Shown here in pieces: positions 34,926 through 43,884 of a stretch of 64,000 nt of DNA (positions are counted from its first letter, which is position 1; the number at the start of each line of letters is the position of its first letter). The DNA is from Roseivirga sp. UBA6061 (GTDB lineage Bacteria; Bacteroidota; Bacteroidia; Cytophagales; Cyclobacteriaceae), in assembly GCA_002427745.1 (NCBI GenBank), contig DIYF01000004.1, forward strand, positions 1 to 64,000. Reading direction: 5' to 3'. The notes beneath the pieces were generated by a model. It was not told the DNA's origin and made no database searches. It saw only the letters and a program-made list of their open reading frames with translations. Position numbers and translations under genes: made by a program.

Positions 34926-37319
34926 ATGAAAAAACGCATCGTTAAATATCGCTATCACCTGATGGTTCTGTTGCTGGGGCTGGCTGTGGGCTATTATTAT
35001 AGTCTGCCGCAGGTGTTGTTTGACGATCCCTATGCTACGGTTCTGAATGCCAGCAATGGCGAACTGCTCTCTGCCCGTATCGCCAGAGACGGACAGTGGC
35101 GTTTTCCCTTATCTGTTTCTGTTCCTGACAAGTATGAAAAGGCGCTGATCACTTTTGAAGACAAGAGTTTTCGAAGACATCCGGGAGTTGATGTGCTGGC
35201 CCTGGGCAGGGCTACCCGACAGAATATCCGGGCAGGCAGGGTGGTCAGTGGAGGCAGTACTATTTCTATGCAGGTCATCCGTCTGCATCGGAAAGGTAAG
35301 TCCAGAAACTTGTGGGAAAAGCTGGTAGAGATGGTATTGGCCACAAGGCTTGAGCTACGCTATACCAAAGATGAAATTCTTAATCTCTATGCCTCTCATG
35401 CTCCTTTCGGTGGTAATACGGTGGGGTTGGAAGCAGCGGCCTGGCGCTACTTCGGTCGCAATGCCGGTGAGCTGTCCTGGGCAGAGGCTTCTTTGCTTGC
35501 GGTGCTGCCCAACCAGCCAAGCCTGCTCTTTCCCGGTAGAAACAGCGCTCCCCTGAAAGCCAAGCGGGACCGGCTTTTGAAGAGACTGTATGAGGAAGGG
35601 CACTTCGATGCTTATTCTCTGGAGCTGGCTCAGGCAGAACCTATTCCCGAGAGACCCCAGGCACTTCCTATGCAGGCCAGCCACCTGCTTGACAGGAGCG
35701 TGAGAGAAGGGTATGGAGAGCAGAAACTCCTGACTACCCTGGATTATCATTTGCAGTCCCGGGTCAATAAAGTAGTCAGGGCACATCATGAACTCCTGCG
35801 AACGGATGAGATTCACAATGCAGCTGCTTTGGTGATTGATGTCAGAAAGGGAGAGGTCATGGCCTATACCGGCAATGCTCCCGGTGCGGGCTTTGAACAC
35901 GGGCAGGACGTGGATGTGGTGCAGGCTCCCCGCAGTACCGGTAGCCTGCTCAAGCCTATGTTGTATGCTTCTGTACTGGATGACGGCTTGATTTTACCCT
36001 CTTCCTTACTTCCGGATGTACCTGTTTTCTTCGGAGGCTTTGCTCCGCGCAATTTTTCACGCACCTACGATGGAGCGGTACACGCCAACACGGCACTGTC
36101 CCGGTCGCTGAACATTCCGTCCGTACATTTGCTGAAGGAATATGGCTATAACCGTTTTCATCAGAAGCTGAGGGATGTAGGGGTGACGACTCTGAACAAG
36201 CCTGCCAGCCATTATGGATTGAGTCTGATTCTGGGAGGCTCCGAAGGATCGCTCTGGGATATGGCCAATGTCTATGCCAGCATGGCGCGCACCCTGAATA
36301 CCTTCGGTAGGAGCCCTTCGCCTGCACGTTATGCGCCATCTAACTATCAGCCGGCAGCATATCGTGTTCTCACAGACAGTCACAAAAATGAAGGCTTGCG
36401 GAAGGTTCAGAACAAGCCCGGGAAGCACCTGAGTGCAGCCGCCATCTGGTTTACCTTCAAAGCCATGCTGGAGGTGTACCGTCCTGATGAAGATGCTGCC
36501 TGGAAACTCTATGGCAGCTCCCGAAAGATTGCCTGGAAAACCGGGACGAGCTTTGGCTTTCGTGATGGCTGGGCTATTGGGGTTACGCCCGATTATGTGG
36601 TGGCGGTATGGACCGGTAATGCAGACGGAGAAGGTCGCCCGGGCCTAACAGGTATCAAAGCAGCAGCGCCCATTATGTTCGATATTTTTGACCTCCTACC
36701 GCAAAGCGACTGGTTCCGGGAGCCAATGGATGAACTGACTTATGCCGCAATAGACCGTGAGAGCGGTTACCTGGCTTCCTCTTATTCCAATCAGGTAGAT
36801 ACACTGCTTATTCCCAGAAGCGGTCTGCGAACGGCCGTCAGCCCCTTCCATCAGCGTGTTCATTTAGATAAAACCGGCACATTCAGAGTGACAGGAGCTT
36901 GTGAATCCGTTAATGATCTCATTTCCAAAAACTGGTTTGTGCTCCCTCCGAAGCAGGCCTTTTATTACAAGAGGTTACATCCTACCTATCAGGAGCTGCC
37001 TCCCATGCGATCTGACTGTTATGGAGAGCGGGATCATCTGGTGGTGATGGACATGCTGTACCCTGAGCCTGATGCCACCCTCTATATACCTACCGAACTG
37101 AATGGAGTCAAAGGAGAGGTTGTATTTGAAGTGGCCCACCGGGATGAAGACAGTCAGCTGCACTGGCACCTGGATGATTATTACGTGGGTACCACGGTTC
37201 GGGATCATCACCTCAATTTACAACCGACCACCGGAGATCATGTGCTAACCGTTACCGATAATGAGGGCAATAGCCTGAAGCGAAAGTTTACCGTGTTGGA
37301 GAAAGAGGGAGATGACTGA
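34926..37319 (+). CDS. pbpC: Penicillin-binding protein 1C
   Basis: A 797-residue bifunctional peptidoglycan synthase. One N-terminal TM (12-27); glycosyltransferase 51 domain with catalytic Glu78 (ITFEDKSFRRHPG) and GGSTISMQ near 110; transpeptidase domain with the active-site Ser340 in SLLK (340-343), SLN (394-396) and KTGT (538-541). A C-terminal beta domain of about 90 residues matches the PBP1C-specific tail. It polymerises and cross-links glycan in the periplasm. It forms an apparent operon with the A2M gene upstream. All catalytic motifs are intact. Confidence 0.95.
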   Translation: MKKRIVKYRYHLMVLLLGLAVGYYYSLPQVLFDDPYATVLNASNGELLSARIARDGQWRFPLSVSVPDKYEKALITFEDKSFRRHPGVDVLALGRATRQNIRAGRVVSGGSTISMQVIRLHRKGKSRNLWEKLVEMVLATRLELRYTKDEILNLYASHAPFGGNTVGLEAAAWRYFGRNAGELSWAEASLLAVLPNQPSLLFPGRNSAPLKAKRDRLLKRLYEEGHFDAYSLELAQAEPIPERPQALPMQASHLLDRSVREGYGEQKLLTTLDYHLQSRVNKVVRAHHELLRTDEIHNAAALVIDVRKGEVMAYTGNAPGAGFEHGQDVDVVQAPRSTGSLLKPMLYASVLDDGLILPSSLLPDVPVFFGGFAPRNFSRTYDGAVHANTALSRSLNIPSVHLLKEYGYNRFHQKLRDVGVTTLNKPASHYGLSLILGGSEGSLWDMANVYASMARTLNTFGRSPSPARYAPSNYQPAAYRVLTDSHKNEGLRKVQNKPGKHLSAAAIWFTFKAMLEVYRPDEDAAWKLYGSSRKIAWKTGTSFGFRDGWAIGVTPDYVVAVWTGNADGEGRPGLTGIKAAAPIMFDIFDLLPQSDWFREPMDELTYAAIDRESGYLASSYSNQVDTLLIPRSGLRTAVSPFHQRVHLDKTGTFRVTGACESVNDLISKNWFVLPPKQAFYYKRLHPTYQELPPMRSDCYGERDHLVVMDMLYPEPDATLYIPTELNGVKGEVVFEVAHRDEDSQLHWHLDDYYVGTTVRDHHLNLQPTTGDHVLTVTDNEGNSLKRKFTVLEKEGDD

Positions 37320-37327
37320 GCTGTTTG

Positions 37328-37549
37328 TTATTTTCTCAGGTTTCTGATACCATTCCTGAAGAGTACATAAATGGCCAGCACCATCATGAGCATGCCTCCA
37401 ATCAGTCCTATCAGGTAAACGATGTTGAACCTGGTGCCGCGCTCTTCCACGGTAAATTCGGGCAGGCCTTTCATAAAGGCGCCTATCATCACACTCAGGA
37501 AGAGAAACCCGAATAAGAGCATTAACACACCCAGGATTTTATATTTCAT
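37328..37549 (-). CDS. Small two-TM membrane protein
   Basis: A 73-residue protein with TM segments 4-25 and 43-63, a short loop (KGLPEFTVEERGTRFN) and a basic C-terminus (RNGIRNLRK). Convergent with pbpC, 8 bp apart. No family recognised; the reading frame and hydrophobicity pattern support a real gene. Confidence 0.6.
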   Translation of the reverse strand: MKYKILGVLMLLFGFLFLSVMIGAFMKGLPEFTVEERGTRFNIVYLIGLIGGMLMMVLAIYVLFRNGIRNLRK

Positions 37550-37659
37550 GGCTTATGGTAGACAGACAGCCAAACTAGTGAAATTTGTGGCCCTTTCTAA
37601 ACACTTCCAACCTTTGGGTAATCTCCGGTGTCGAATACAGAGAGATAAACCCCATGGCT

Positions 37660-38043
37660 ATGAAAAGAAAGTATCAACTGCTCCTCGGTATTCTGATTGC
37701 CGCTATTCTCGTTTTTACAACAAGCTGCGATGAGGCTACAACTCCGGGTTGTGACCGTGGAGGAAAAGTGATTCATACTGTGGAAGAGGTAGAGGGAAGT
37801 GTGACCAGGTATGAAGACACAAACGACATCCTCATCACCTACTTTGTGCCCGGTACAATAGACTCAGCCTGGTCAGGTGTGGTATGCAATGATCTGTTTC
37901 CCGACTTTGAAATTGGTGAGAATACCCGTGTAAGATTCTCCGGTAACTTCAGAGATGACGAGGACAGTCTGCATCCACTGGAAGCCTTTGGCGGACAGGA
38001 GTTCTTTTACCTGGAGCTGACATATGTAGAAGAGATCAACTGA
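37660..38043 (+). CDS. Small lipoprotein
   Basis: A 127-residue protein starting MKRKYQLLLGILIAAILVF with lipobox TTSC (Cys23), followed by two further cysteines (PGCDRG, VVCNDLF) that could form a disulphide. The rest is acidic and beta-rich, with strands like NTRVRFSGNFRDDE. ATG at 37654 two codons earlier is equally possible. Overlaps the convergent membrane-protein gene by 8 bp. Function unknown. Confidence 0.7.
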   Translation: MKRKYQLLLGILIAAILVFTTSCDEATTPGCDRGGKVIHTVEEVEGSVTRYEDTNDILITYFVPGTIDSAWSGVVCNDLFPDFEIGENTRVRFSGNFRDDEDSLHPLEAFGGQEFFYLELTYVEEIN

Positions 38044-38764
38044 TCTCTGTCTGCTTCTCCGGAGTCCATACCTGTTTAAGTGAAAAGAAGTGCATGCTGT
38101 AAGCAATCGCTACCAGTATTCCCGGCAGCCATACAAAGGGGAACTCAGTAACCAGGTAATTGGAGGGTTCATTCATAAAATACCGGAACCGGGTAGGAAA
38201 AGACAGGATAGCCACAATGAGAATATTGAACAATAAGCCTAAGCCTATAAAATTCCAGACAAGCACCAGCCTGCGCATGCTTTTACCCCTCCGAGCATAG
38301 ATTAAGCCTATTATCGGGCCTGTAATACCGGCTATGATATCTATGTTTCTGCCTTCAAAGGTCATCTGGATGGGGGTCAGGCCCAGCTCATATTGGTACC
38401 ATAACATTAGCTCCACAATTATCCTGAATCCCTGGAGGTAGAGAATCCACTGAACGGGAATGGCCCTGAGCAGTACTTTCAAAGATTTTGACCGAATCGT
38501 ATAAACGAGCATGGCGATCATGGGAGGGACCAGCACGAGTGTGATGCGGGGAGGAAGGTTCTCGAAGCTGGATAAAAAGCCGGTAAGGGAGAGAACAGAA
38601 ATCAGAACGATCCAGATCCCGACAATCAGATAAAAGCCCCGACTGAATGATTGTTTCTTTTCTGTGGGCAAGTCACTCTTGTCCAGGCCGAAATGCAATC
38701 CACGCACTATTAGAAAAAGACAGATGGCAGTAAGGAGGAAATAAGCTGCTTTGATCAGTGTCAT
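38036..38764 (-). CDS. Multi-pass membrane protein, possibly AraC-linked
   Basis: A 242-residue protein with about seven hydrophobic segments (2-22, 44-62, 74-90, 103-118, 137-155, 168-187, 212-230). It lacks motifs of transporters or enzymes I know. It lies 54 bp downstream of an AraC-family regulator on the same strand and is probably its co-transcribed target. Confidence 0.75.
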   Translation of the reverse strand: MTLIKAAYFLLTAICLFLIVRGLHFGLDKSDLPTEKKQSFSRGFYLIVGIWIVLISVLSLTGFLSSFENLPPRITLVLVPPMIAMLVYTIRSKSLKVLLRAIPVQWILYLQGFRIIVELMLWYQYELGLTPIQMTFEGRNIDIIAGITGPIIGLIYARRGKSMRRLVLVWNFIGLGLLFNILIVAILSFPTRFRYFMNEPSNYLVTEFPFVWLPGILVAIAYSMHFFSLKQVWTPEKQTEIS

Positions 38765-38818
38765 GTTTTTTCTTTCAAAGTACGCAACCGTTCTCTTCAG
38801 CCTCCATAACCAAAATTG

Positions 38819-39751
38819 CTATTGTACCAGTTGAGAAGGATAGAAGCCCAGTTGCTTTCTGACCATACGACTGACAGAACTGGCATTCTCAACCCCGACC
38901 TGACTGGCGATCTCTTCAAGGGTAATGCCTCTTTGATACAGCGACATGGCCCGTTTGGTTCTAAGGGTTTTTTGGTATTGATAGGGGCTTTGAGCAAAGG
39001 CCTGTTTAAAGAGCCGCAGAAAATGAAACTTGGACAAACAGCTGATTTTACTTAGCTCTTCCAGTCCTATCTCCCGATCAAAGTGGCTATGAATATAGTC
39101 TCTGGCCAAAAAGAGGCGTGCCGCAATTTCCTTTTTCACAGCTCCGGATTTGATGGGTAGCGATACCGTTTTCTGGATCTCCCGTGAATTGGCCGTCATC
39201 ACTTGCTTCAGTATTTCGAAGAGGGTTTCCTCCTGTTCTTCTGAAGATTCTCCCTTCTTATAGCTTGACAGGAGTAAGCCAAGCTGTTGATCCAGGGCCG
39301 TGTTTCTTAGCAAAGATCTCGGAGCTATCAGCGGGCTGTCGGCTAAAGGCTCGAAAGGATCATCCAGCAGGTGTTGATCCGAAACAGAAAGAGCCTTGAG
39401 GGATTGTTGATAAAAGTGCTCTCCGAAGTGAATGTTGAGTGTTTCAGTGGTATGAGCATTATCTACAATCAGATCATAGTGCTGACCTGAGTTGCTAAGG
39501 GTATAGCATTGCTCATTGATGTTATACTGTTTGCCCTCAATACCAATGGTGCTGCAGCCTGTTAAGTTGACAAAAAGTGAAAACGGCCCCTGAATATCTC
39601 TGCGGTCTGCCAATCTGGTTTTCGTGTTGAGCACCACCGTGGGCCAGCCGCGATGTTTTAGAGGAATATCATTGATGGCTTTCTTATCACTGAAGCCTTC
39701 TCTGATTTTTGCTTTGAGCCACTGAATATCTGGAAACTGATGGATGAGCAT
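38819..39751 (-). CDS. AraC-family transcription regulator
   Basis: A 310-residue regulator. The N-terminal 190 residues form a ligand-binding cupin-like region (SLFVNLTGCSTIGIEGKQY). The C-terminal 100 residues contain the two helix-turn-helix motifs, LEELSKISCLSKFHFLRLFKQAFAQ and LEEIASQVGVENASSVSRMV, with the typical QYQKTLRTKRA linker. The signal is unknown. The membrane-protein gene downstream is the likely regulated partner. Confidence 0.9.
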   Translation of the reverse strand: MLIHQFPDIQWLKAKIREGFSDKKAINDIPLKHRGWPTVVLNTKTRLADRRDIQGPFSLFVNLTGCSTIGIEGKQYNINEQCYTLSNSGQHYDLIVDNAHTTETLNIHFGEHFYQQSLKALSVSDQHLLDDPFEPLADSPLIAPRSLLRNTALDQQLGLLLSSYKKGESSEEQEETLFEILKQVMTANSREIQKTVSLPIKSGAVKKEIAARLFLARDYIHSHFDREIGLEELSKISCLSKFHFLRLFKQAFAQSPYQYQKTLRTKRAMSLYQRGITLEEIASQVGVENASSVSRMVRKQLGFYPSQLVQ

Positions 39752-39800
39752 CGTTGATAGATTGAACGAATCCGGCAGTAATTTGGCTGAAACTTCTTGA

Positions 39801-39832
39801 AAAAACCAGGGCCCGACTCTTCAGTCAGGCCC
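39801..39832 (-). terminator. Terminator after the lipoprotein gene
   Basis: GGGCC-GACT, CTTC loop, AGTC-GGCCC with one C/A mismatch. On the minus strand the stem is followed by a T-rich tail (GGTTTTTTC), 54 bp beyond the stop at 39886. Confidence 0.55.
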
Positions 39833-39885
39833 AATCACTAATTAAAAATCAACCTTATTAATGGTCAATACTACATATGGTGTCT

Positions 39886-40542
39886 TTAGTCTATATGATG
39901 CCAGCCCGATACAGAACCATCGCCCAGTATGGTATGGCTCATCAGCAACTGATTTTCATCGTAAATCAGGTAAGCATCGAGGTCTAATATGATGGGCACA
40001 CAAGAAACCACAGTCTTGTTATTCTCGCTCAGTGGCCCGATCTGAAAACTGTTGATATTACCGATTTCATTCCCGACAAAAGTCTGTCCCTGGAAGTCGA
40101 TACGACAGGCGCTCTGTGTCATGTTTTCTCTTTGTGCGGGTTTAATATGGATGGTGTCATTTCCGTAAAAGAAGAATAGTGTGGAACGGGTTCTTTCAGG
40201 AATCAGAACATAGTCGTCACGGAAGACAATTCTGTGAGCCACCGGGTCAGTGTTGCCTTGTTCATAAAGTGGTGAGCCCTGAGTAAAACGTTCTTCCAGG
40301 TAATATGCACCATTCTGCCGTATCAGTTCTACCTCGAGGGTATCTCCGCTTAGCTCAAAGTCAAGGTTCAGATTGCCACAGGTGGTGGTGTATCGCTGAA
40401 AGTAAGCTTTTTGCCCTACTTGCGGGCTGCTAAAGCTGATGGGGTTTGTATTGGTGTCTTTATCGGGTATCGTGTCTTCACAAGCCCAGATGGCGAGTAG
40501 TAGACATAGAAAAAGTGTGAGTGTGCCTGTAAAATGCTTCAT
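39886..40542 (-). CDS. Lipoprotein of unknown function
   Basis: A 218-residue protein starting MKHFTGTLTLFLCLLLAI with lipobox IWAC. An in-frame start at 40569 would add nine residues before the signal peptide, so 40542 is used. The mature part is beta-rich with paired cysteines (TTCGNLN, QSACRID, VVSCVPI). It ends with a short His-Asp tail. It shares direction with the msr fusion gene 68 bp upstream but is probably separate. No family recognised. Confidence 0.7.
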   Translation of the reverse strand: MKHFTGTLTLFLCLLLAIWACEDTIPDKDTNTNPISFSSPQVGQKAYFQRYTTTCGNLNLDFELSGDTLEVELIRQNGAYYLEERFTQGSPLYEQGNTDPVAHRIVFRDDYVLIPERTRSTLFFFYGNDTIHIKPAQRENMTQSACRIDFQGQTFVGNEIGNINSFQIGPLSENNKTVVSCVPIILDLDAYLIYDENQLLMSHTILGDGSVSGWHHID

Positions 40543-40609
40543 GAGTGTGCCTTTTGTAATCTGACACACCCATGCTGCTGTAAGGTTGTAAGCCGGGTAT
40601 AATTTTGTT

Positions 40610-41599
40610 TTAAGATTCGGCCGTTGCCTTAAGTCTGTCCTTGAAAAGGGCCCTCAGCTTGTTCAGCTTAGGTGATATGATAGCCTGACAGTAGGGCTGT
40701 CCTGTATTGTCGTTATAGTAATTCTGATGATAATCTTCCGCCTGATAGTAGGCACCCAGCGGGCTGACTTCCGTTACAATAGGGTCATCAAAATAATCGG
40801 ACATTTCTTCTATTACTTCCCTGGCTGTTTTTTCTTCCTCCTCTGACTGATAGAAAATGACGGACCTGTATTGGGTTCCGGTGTCATAGCCCTGCCGGTT
40901 CAGTGTGGTAGGGTCATGGGTAGAAAAGAAGATTCTCAACAGATCGGCATAGTTCAGTACCTCCGGGTTGTATGTGATTTTAATTACCTCCGCATGTCCT
41001 GTGCGGCCTGTACCAATCTCGCGATAGGTAGGGTTTTTGATGGTACCGCCACTGTATCCCGACTCAACATGGCTCACTCCCTCAATACGCTGATAAACGG
41101 CTTCGGTACACCAAAAACATCCTCCGCCCAGCACAGCCGTGGCTTCGCTGGTATTGTCTTCCAGTAGTTGCATAGAGGCAGAGTTGATACAGTAGCGCAG
41201 TCCACTGGGCTCCGGACCGTCAGGGAAAACATGTCCCTGGTGTGCGTCACAGGTGTTGCACATTACCTCTACACGCACCATACCGTAGCTGGTATCTTTC
41301 TCGTACTTGATGGCATTTTCCTTAACCGGTTGACCAAAGCTGGGCCAGCCCGTGCCAGACTCAAATTTCACTCTTGAATCAAACAGCGGTGTGCCACAGC
41401 AAACACAGCCATACAGACCGGGTTCATGACGTTCGCAAAATTCACCGGTTCCGGCTCTTTCGGTACCCTTGAGCCTGGCGATCTGAAATTGTTCGGGACT
41501 CAGTATTTCTCTCCATTCCGCCTCGCTCTTCTCGACTCTGCGGTCAGGTTGGGGGTTGCCATTGTTTGCAAATTTGATAACGTCTGTCCAGGTAAGCAT
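40610..41599 (-). CDS. msrBA: Fused methionine sulfoxide reductase MsrB-MsrA
   Basis: A 329-residue bifunctional enzyme. The N-terminal MsrB domain (1-145) has zinc ligands CVCC and CNTC and catalytic Cys137 (RYCINSAS), for R-sulfoxides. The C-terminal MsrA domain (from about 155) has GGGCFWC with catalytic Cys161, for S-sulfoxides, plus the YSGG and HAEVI motifs. The order B-A is the reverse of the A-B order in many fusions. There is no signal peptide, so it is cytoplasmic. ATG at 41599 is preferred over one 10 codons earlier. It repairs oxidised methionines using thioredoxin. Confidence 0.93.
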   Translation of the reverse strand: MLTWTDVIKFANNGNPQPDRRVEKSEAEWREILSPEQFQIARLKGTERAGTGEFCERHEPGLYGCVCCGTPLFDSRVKFESGTGWPSFGQPVKENAIKYEKDTSYGMVRVEVMCNTCDAHQGHVFPDGPEPSGLRYCINSASMQLLEDNTSEATAVLGGGCFWCTEAVYQRIEGVSHVESGYSGGTIKNPTYREIGTGRTGHAEVIKITYNPEVLNYADLLRIFFSTHDPTTLNRQGYDTGTQYRSVIFYQSEEEEKTAREVIEEMSDYFDDPIVTEVSPLGAYYQAEDYHQNYYNDNTGQPYCQAIISPKLNKLRALFKDRLKATAES

Positions 41600-41647
41600 A
41601 ATTGTTCTTTGATTCCGGGTAAAGAACAAAAGGCTGCTTTAAAAAGT

Positions 41648-43243
41648 TTAACCCTGACTTGAAAGATAGCGTCCGAACTCGGCTTTCAGCTTGTCAATTT
41701 CTCCCGGACGTGGAGCGTCCTCATTAACGAGCTTTCCATTTGTGTCATAAATCATATAACGTGGAATAAACATGATCCTCATGTCCTCCAGCCCTTTAGA
41801 TGTATTGGCATTGGTAATGCGATAATGGAGTCCCTGATCCAGTTGGTGCTTTTTCATAGAAGCCTTCCAGGGTTTCCTTTTTCGGTCTGAAGAGATATAG
41901 AGGTACGTGATTTTCCTGCCTTCCATATCTGATTGCAGCTTTTTGGAATTGGGCATTTCCCTGATACAGGGGCCGCACCAACTCGCCCAGAAATCTACAT
42001 AAATGACATTGCCCTTGTGAGAGGCCACCAACTCGTTCAGAGAAATGATCTCCCCGTTGGTTCCTTCCAGCATTACCTCATCTTCGATTTCAAACTTGAT
42101 ATCATAGCGTGCTATCAGGCTCTGTACCATGGCGCTGTCCTGAAAATCATTTCTGAACCGGGTCAGGTATTTGAGCCGATTGGCAATGGAGAAAAAATTG
42201 GGCTGTGAGAGCATGGCATTCATGGTCTGGTACTGAATGAGCTTCTTTTCAAGGGGGCTCATAAAAGAGGTAGCCCGAATGGAATCATAGCGCTGCAGGT
42301 GATTGAGGGTTCTGGCCCCGGCTCCACGACCTTCCTGACTGATCATTTCTATTTTTCCTCTGTACTGCATGGCAATGGCCGTGGCCAGGTATCGCTGATA
42401 GACTGAGTTATAAAGCAGGGAGTCGCTTCTTCCCGCTTCGATGTCAGGGTAACGTGTTTTGAAATCCTCCAGGGCCTTTCGGATATTTTTACCTGCGGGG
42501 CTTTGCTGCTCCATATCAGGCCTGTTCAGGCTCAGGTCTGAGATTTGCATGGTTCGCGCAATGTTTTCAAGCCTGAACCGGTATTGGTGCTCATCGATGA
42601 GCCCCTCTTTTTTCCACTGGTCTAGTAAGTCATAATAGAGAGGTGTTTCCTCTATCACCCTGGCAGAAGCCTCATTGTCTAATTGGGCAAAGAATTCATC
42701 AAAGCTCATTTTCGAGTCTCTCATCTCCCGCATTTTCAGCAGCGGGTTTTGCAGCAGCGTAATGGCCAGGTGATCGCTGAATGCCAGGCTGTCCCTGATA
42801 AAGAGACTGAAATTGACCACTTCAGCATGAGCTTTGCGATTTAAAATGCTGGCTGTTGGTTTGATGCCTTCATATGTGAACAGTACAGAATCTCCGTTCT
42901 CAAAAAGGTAGGTCAGATCATCGATGCCCTTGTACATCAGCTTCATTTCTACCAGGTCGCGTTTGCTGTGAATTACCACGGTGTCGTATTCTGCACCTTC
43001 TTCAAAAGTCAGCCGATGCGCCATATAATGGTCGTCAATGACCTGAATTTCATCTCCCTTGTTAGTGCGGCCATGGCTGGTTTTACCTGTTTCCGGGTTG
43101 ATGGCAAAACCATTTTTCACCGGTTTGTTGAAAATCAAAACAATCTGGTTGGGTTTTTCCTTTTCGACTTCAGAAACTTGTTCTTCTTTTGTGCAGGACA
43201 TGGTGACCAGCAACACAGCAAAGAGGGAGAGGTAGTAGCGCAT
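41648..43243 (-). CDS. TlpA-like thiol-disulfide oxidoreductase lipoprotein
   Basis: A 531-residue lipoprotein (MRYYLSLFAVLLVTMSC, Cys17; ATG at 43243 chosen over 43288 because it gives a proper signal). The first 120 residues are beta-rich, the middle is a long helical region, and the C-terminal 140 residues are a thioredoxin fold with DFWASWCGPCIREMP. The CxxC is intact, so it can reduce or exchange disulphides in the periplasm, possibly in cytochrome c maturation or envelope repair. It is divergent from the DUF429 gene with only 44 bp between starts. Homologues are often duplicated in Bacteroidota. Confidence 0.88.
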   Translation of the reverse strand: MRYYLSLFAVLLVTMSCTKEEQVSEVEKEKPNQIVLIFNKPVKNGFAINPETGKTSHGRTNKGDEIQVIDDHYMAHRLTFEEGAEYDTVVIHSKRDLVEMKLMYKGIDDLTYLFENGDSVLFTYEGIKPTASILNRKAHAEVVNFSLFIRDSLAFSDHLAITLLQNPLLKMREMRDSKMSFDEFFAQLDNEASARVIEETPLYYDLLDQWKKEGLIDEHQYRFRLENIARTMQISDLSLNRPDMEQQSPAGKNIRKALEDFKTRYPDIEAGRSDSLLYNSVYQRYLATAIAMQYRGKIEMISQEGRGAGARTLNHLQRYDSIRATSFMSPLEKKLIQYQTMNAMLSQPNFFSIANRLKYLTRFRNDFQDSAMVQSLIARYDIKFEIEDEVMLEGTNGEIISLNELVASHKGNVIYVDFWASWCGPCIREMPNSKKLQSDMEGRKITYLYISSDRKRKPWKASMKKHQLDQGLHYRITNANTSKGLEDMRIMFIPRYMIYDTNGKLVNEDAPRPGEIDKLKAEFGRYLSSQG

Positions 43244-43287
43244 GACTAAGGTTTTTGGAATATAACGTATTTTATAGTTGTTAATCA

Positions 43288-43884
43288 ATGAGGACCGGAA
43301 AAAGAATTTTTGGGATAGACTATGGCAGTAAAATGGCAGGTACTACGGTAGTAGCCTATGAGGCTGAAGGCCAGGTGATTTTCTCGTCTTCGGCAAAAGG
43401 AAAAGATGCTGACCTGATGATTCTCAGTCTGGTCGAAGAGCTGAACCCTGACCTGGTGGCCATTGATGCTCCCTTATCACTACCGGGGGTCTATACAGGT
43501 ATTGAAGGATGCTCTGACTATTTCTATCGTGAATGTGATAAACTGACCAAAGCGATGTCTCCCATGTTTCTGGGGGGGCTTACGGCAAGGGCTATGAAGC
43601 TGGCGGCTAAGCTGAAGGCTGAGGGGATACAGGTAATTGAGGCTTATCCGGTAAAAGCGGGAAATGATCTGGGGCTTAAGCGCTTTGGTTACCGGGACAA
43701 ACAACCCGATCTGGATGGCCTGTTCCGGGAACTTCATCTGAAAACAGGCATTGACCTGTGCCGATACGAAAAGCTCACCGGACACCAGATTGATGCCGCT
43801 TTGGCCTTGCATATAGGCCGGAAATACGCAGCTGACCAGGCTGGTATACTGGGGAGTCTTCCCGAGGGAATTATCTGTTACTGA
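43288..43884 (+). CDS. DUF429 protein, RNase H-like fold
   Basis: A 198-residue protein: FGIDYGSKMAGTTVV at the N-terminus and LVAIDAPLSLPG near 65 supply the acidic residues of an RNase H-like site, and AYPVKAG and HQIDAALALHIGR complete the DUF429 pattern. Predicted nuclease of unknown substrate, cytoplasmic. Its last 14 bp overlap the convergent glycosyltransferase gene. Confidence 0.8.
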   Translation: MRTGKRIFGIDYGSKMAGTTVVAYEAEGQVIFSSSAKGKDADLMILSLVEELNPDLVAIDAPLSLPGVYTGIEGCSDYFYRECDKLTKAMSPMFLGGLTARAMKLAAKLKAEGIQVIEAYPVKAGNDLGLKRFGYRDKQPDLDGLFRELHLKTGIDLCRYEKLTGHQIDAALALHIGRKYAADQAGILGSLPEGIICY

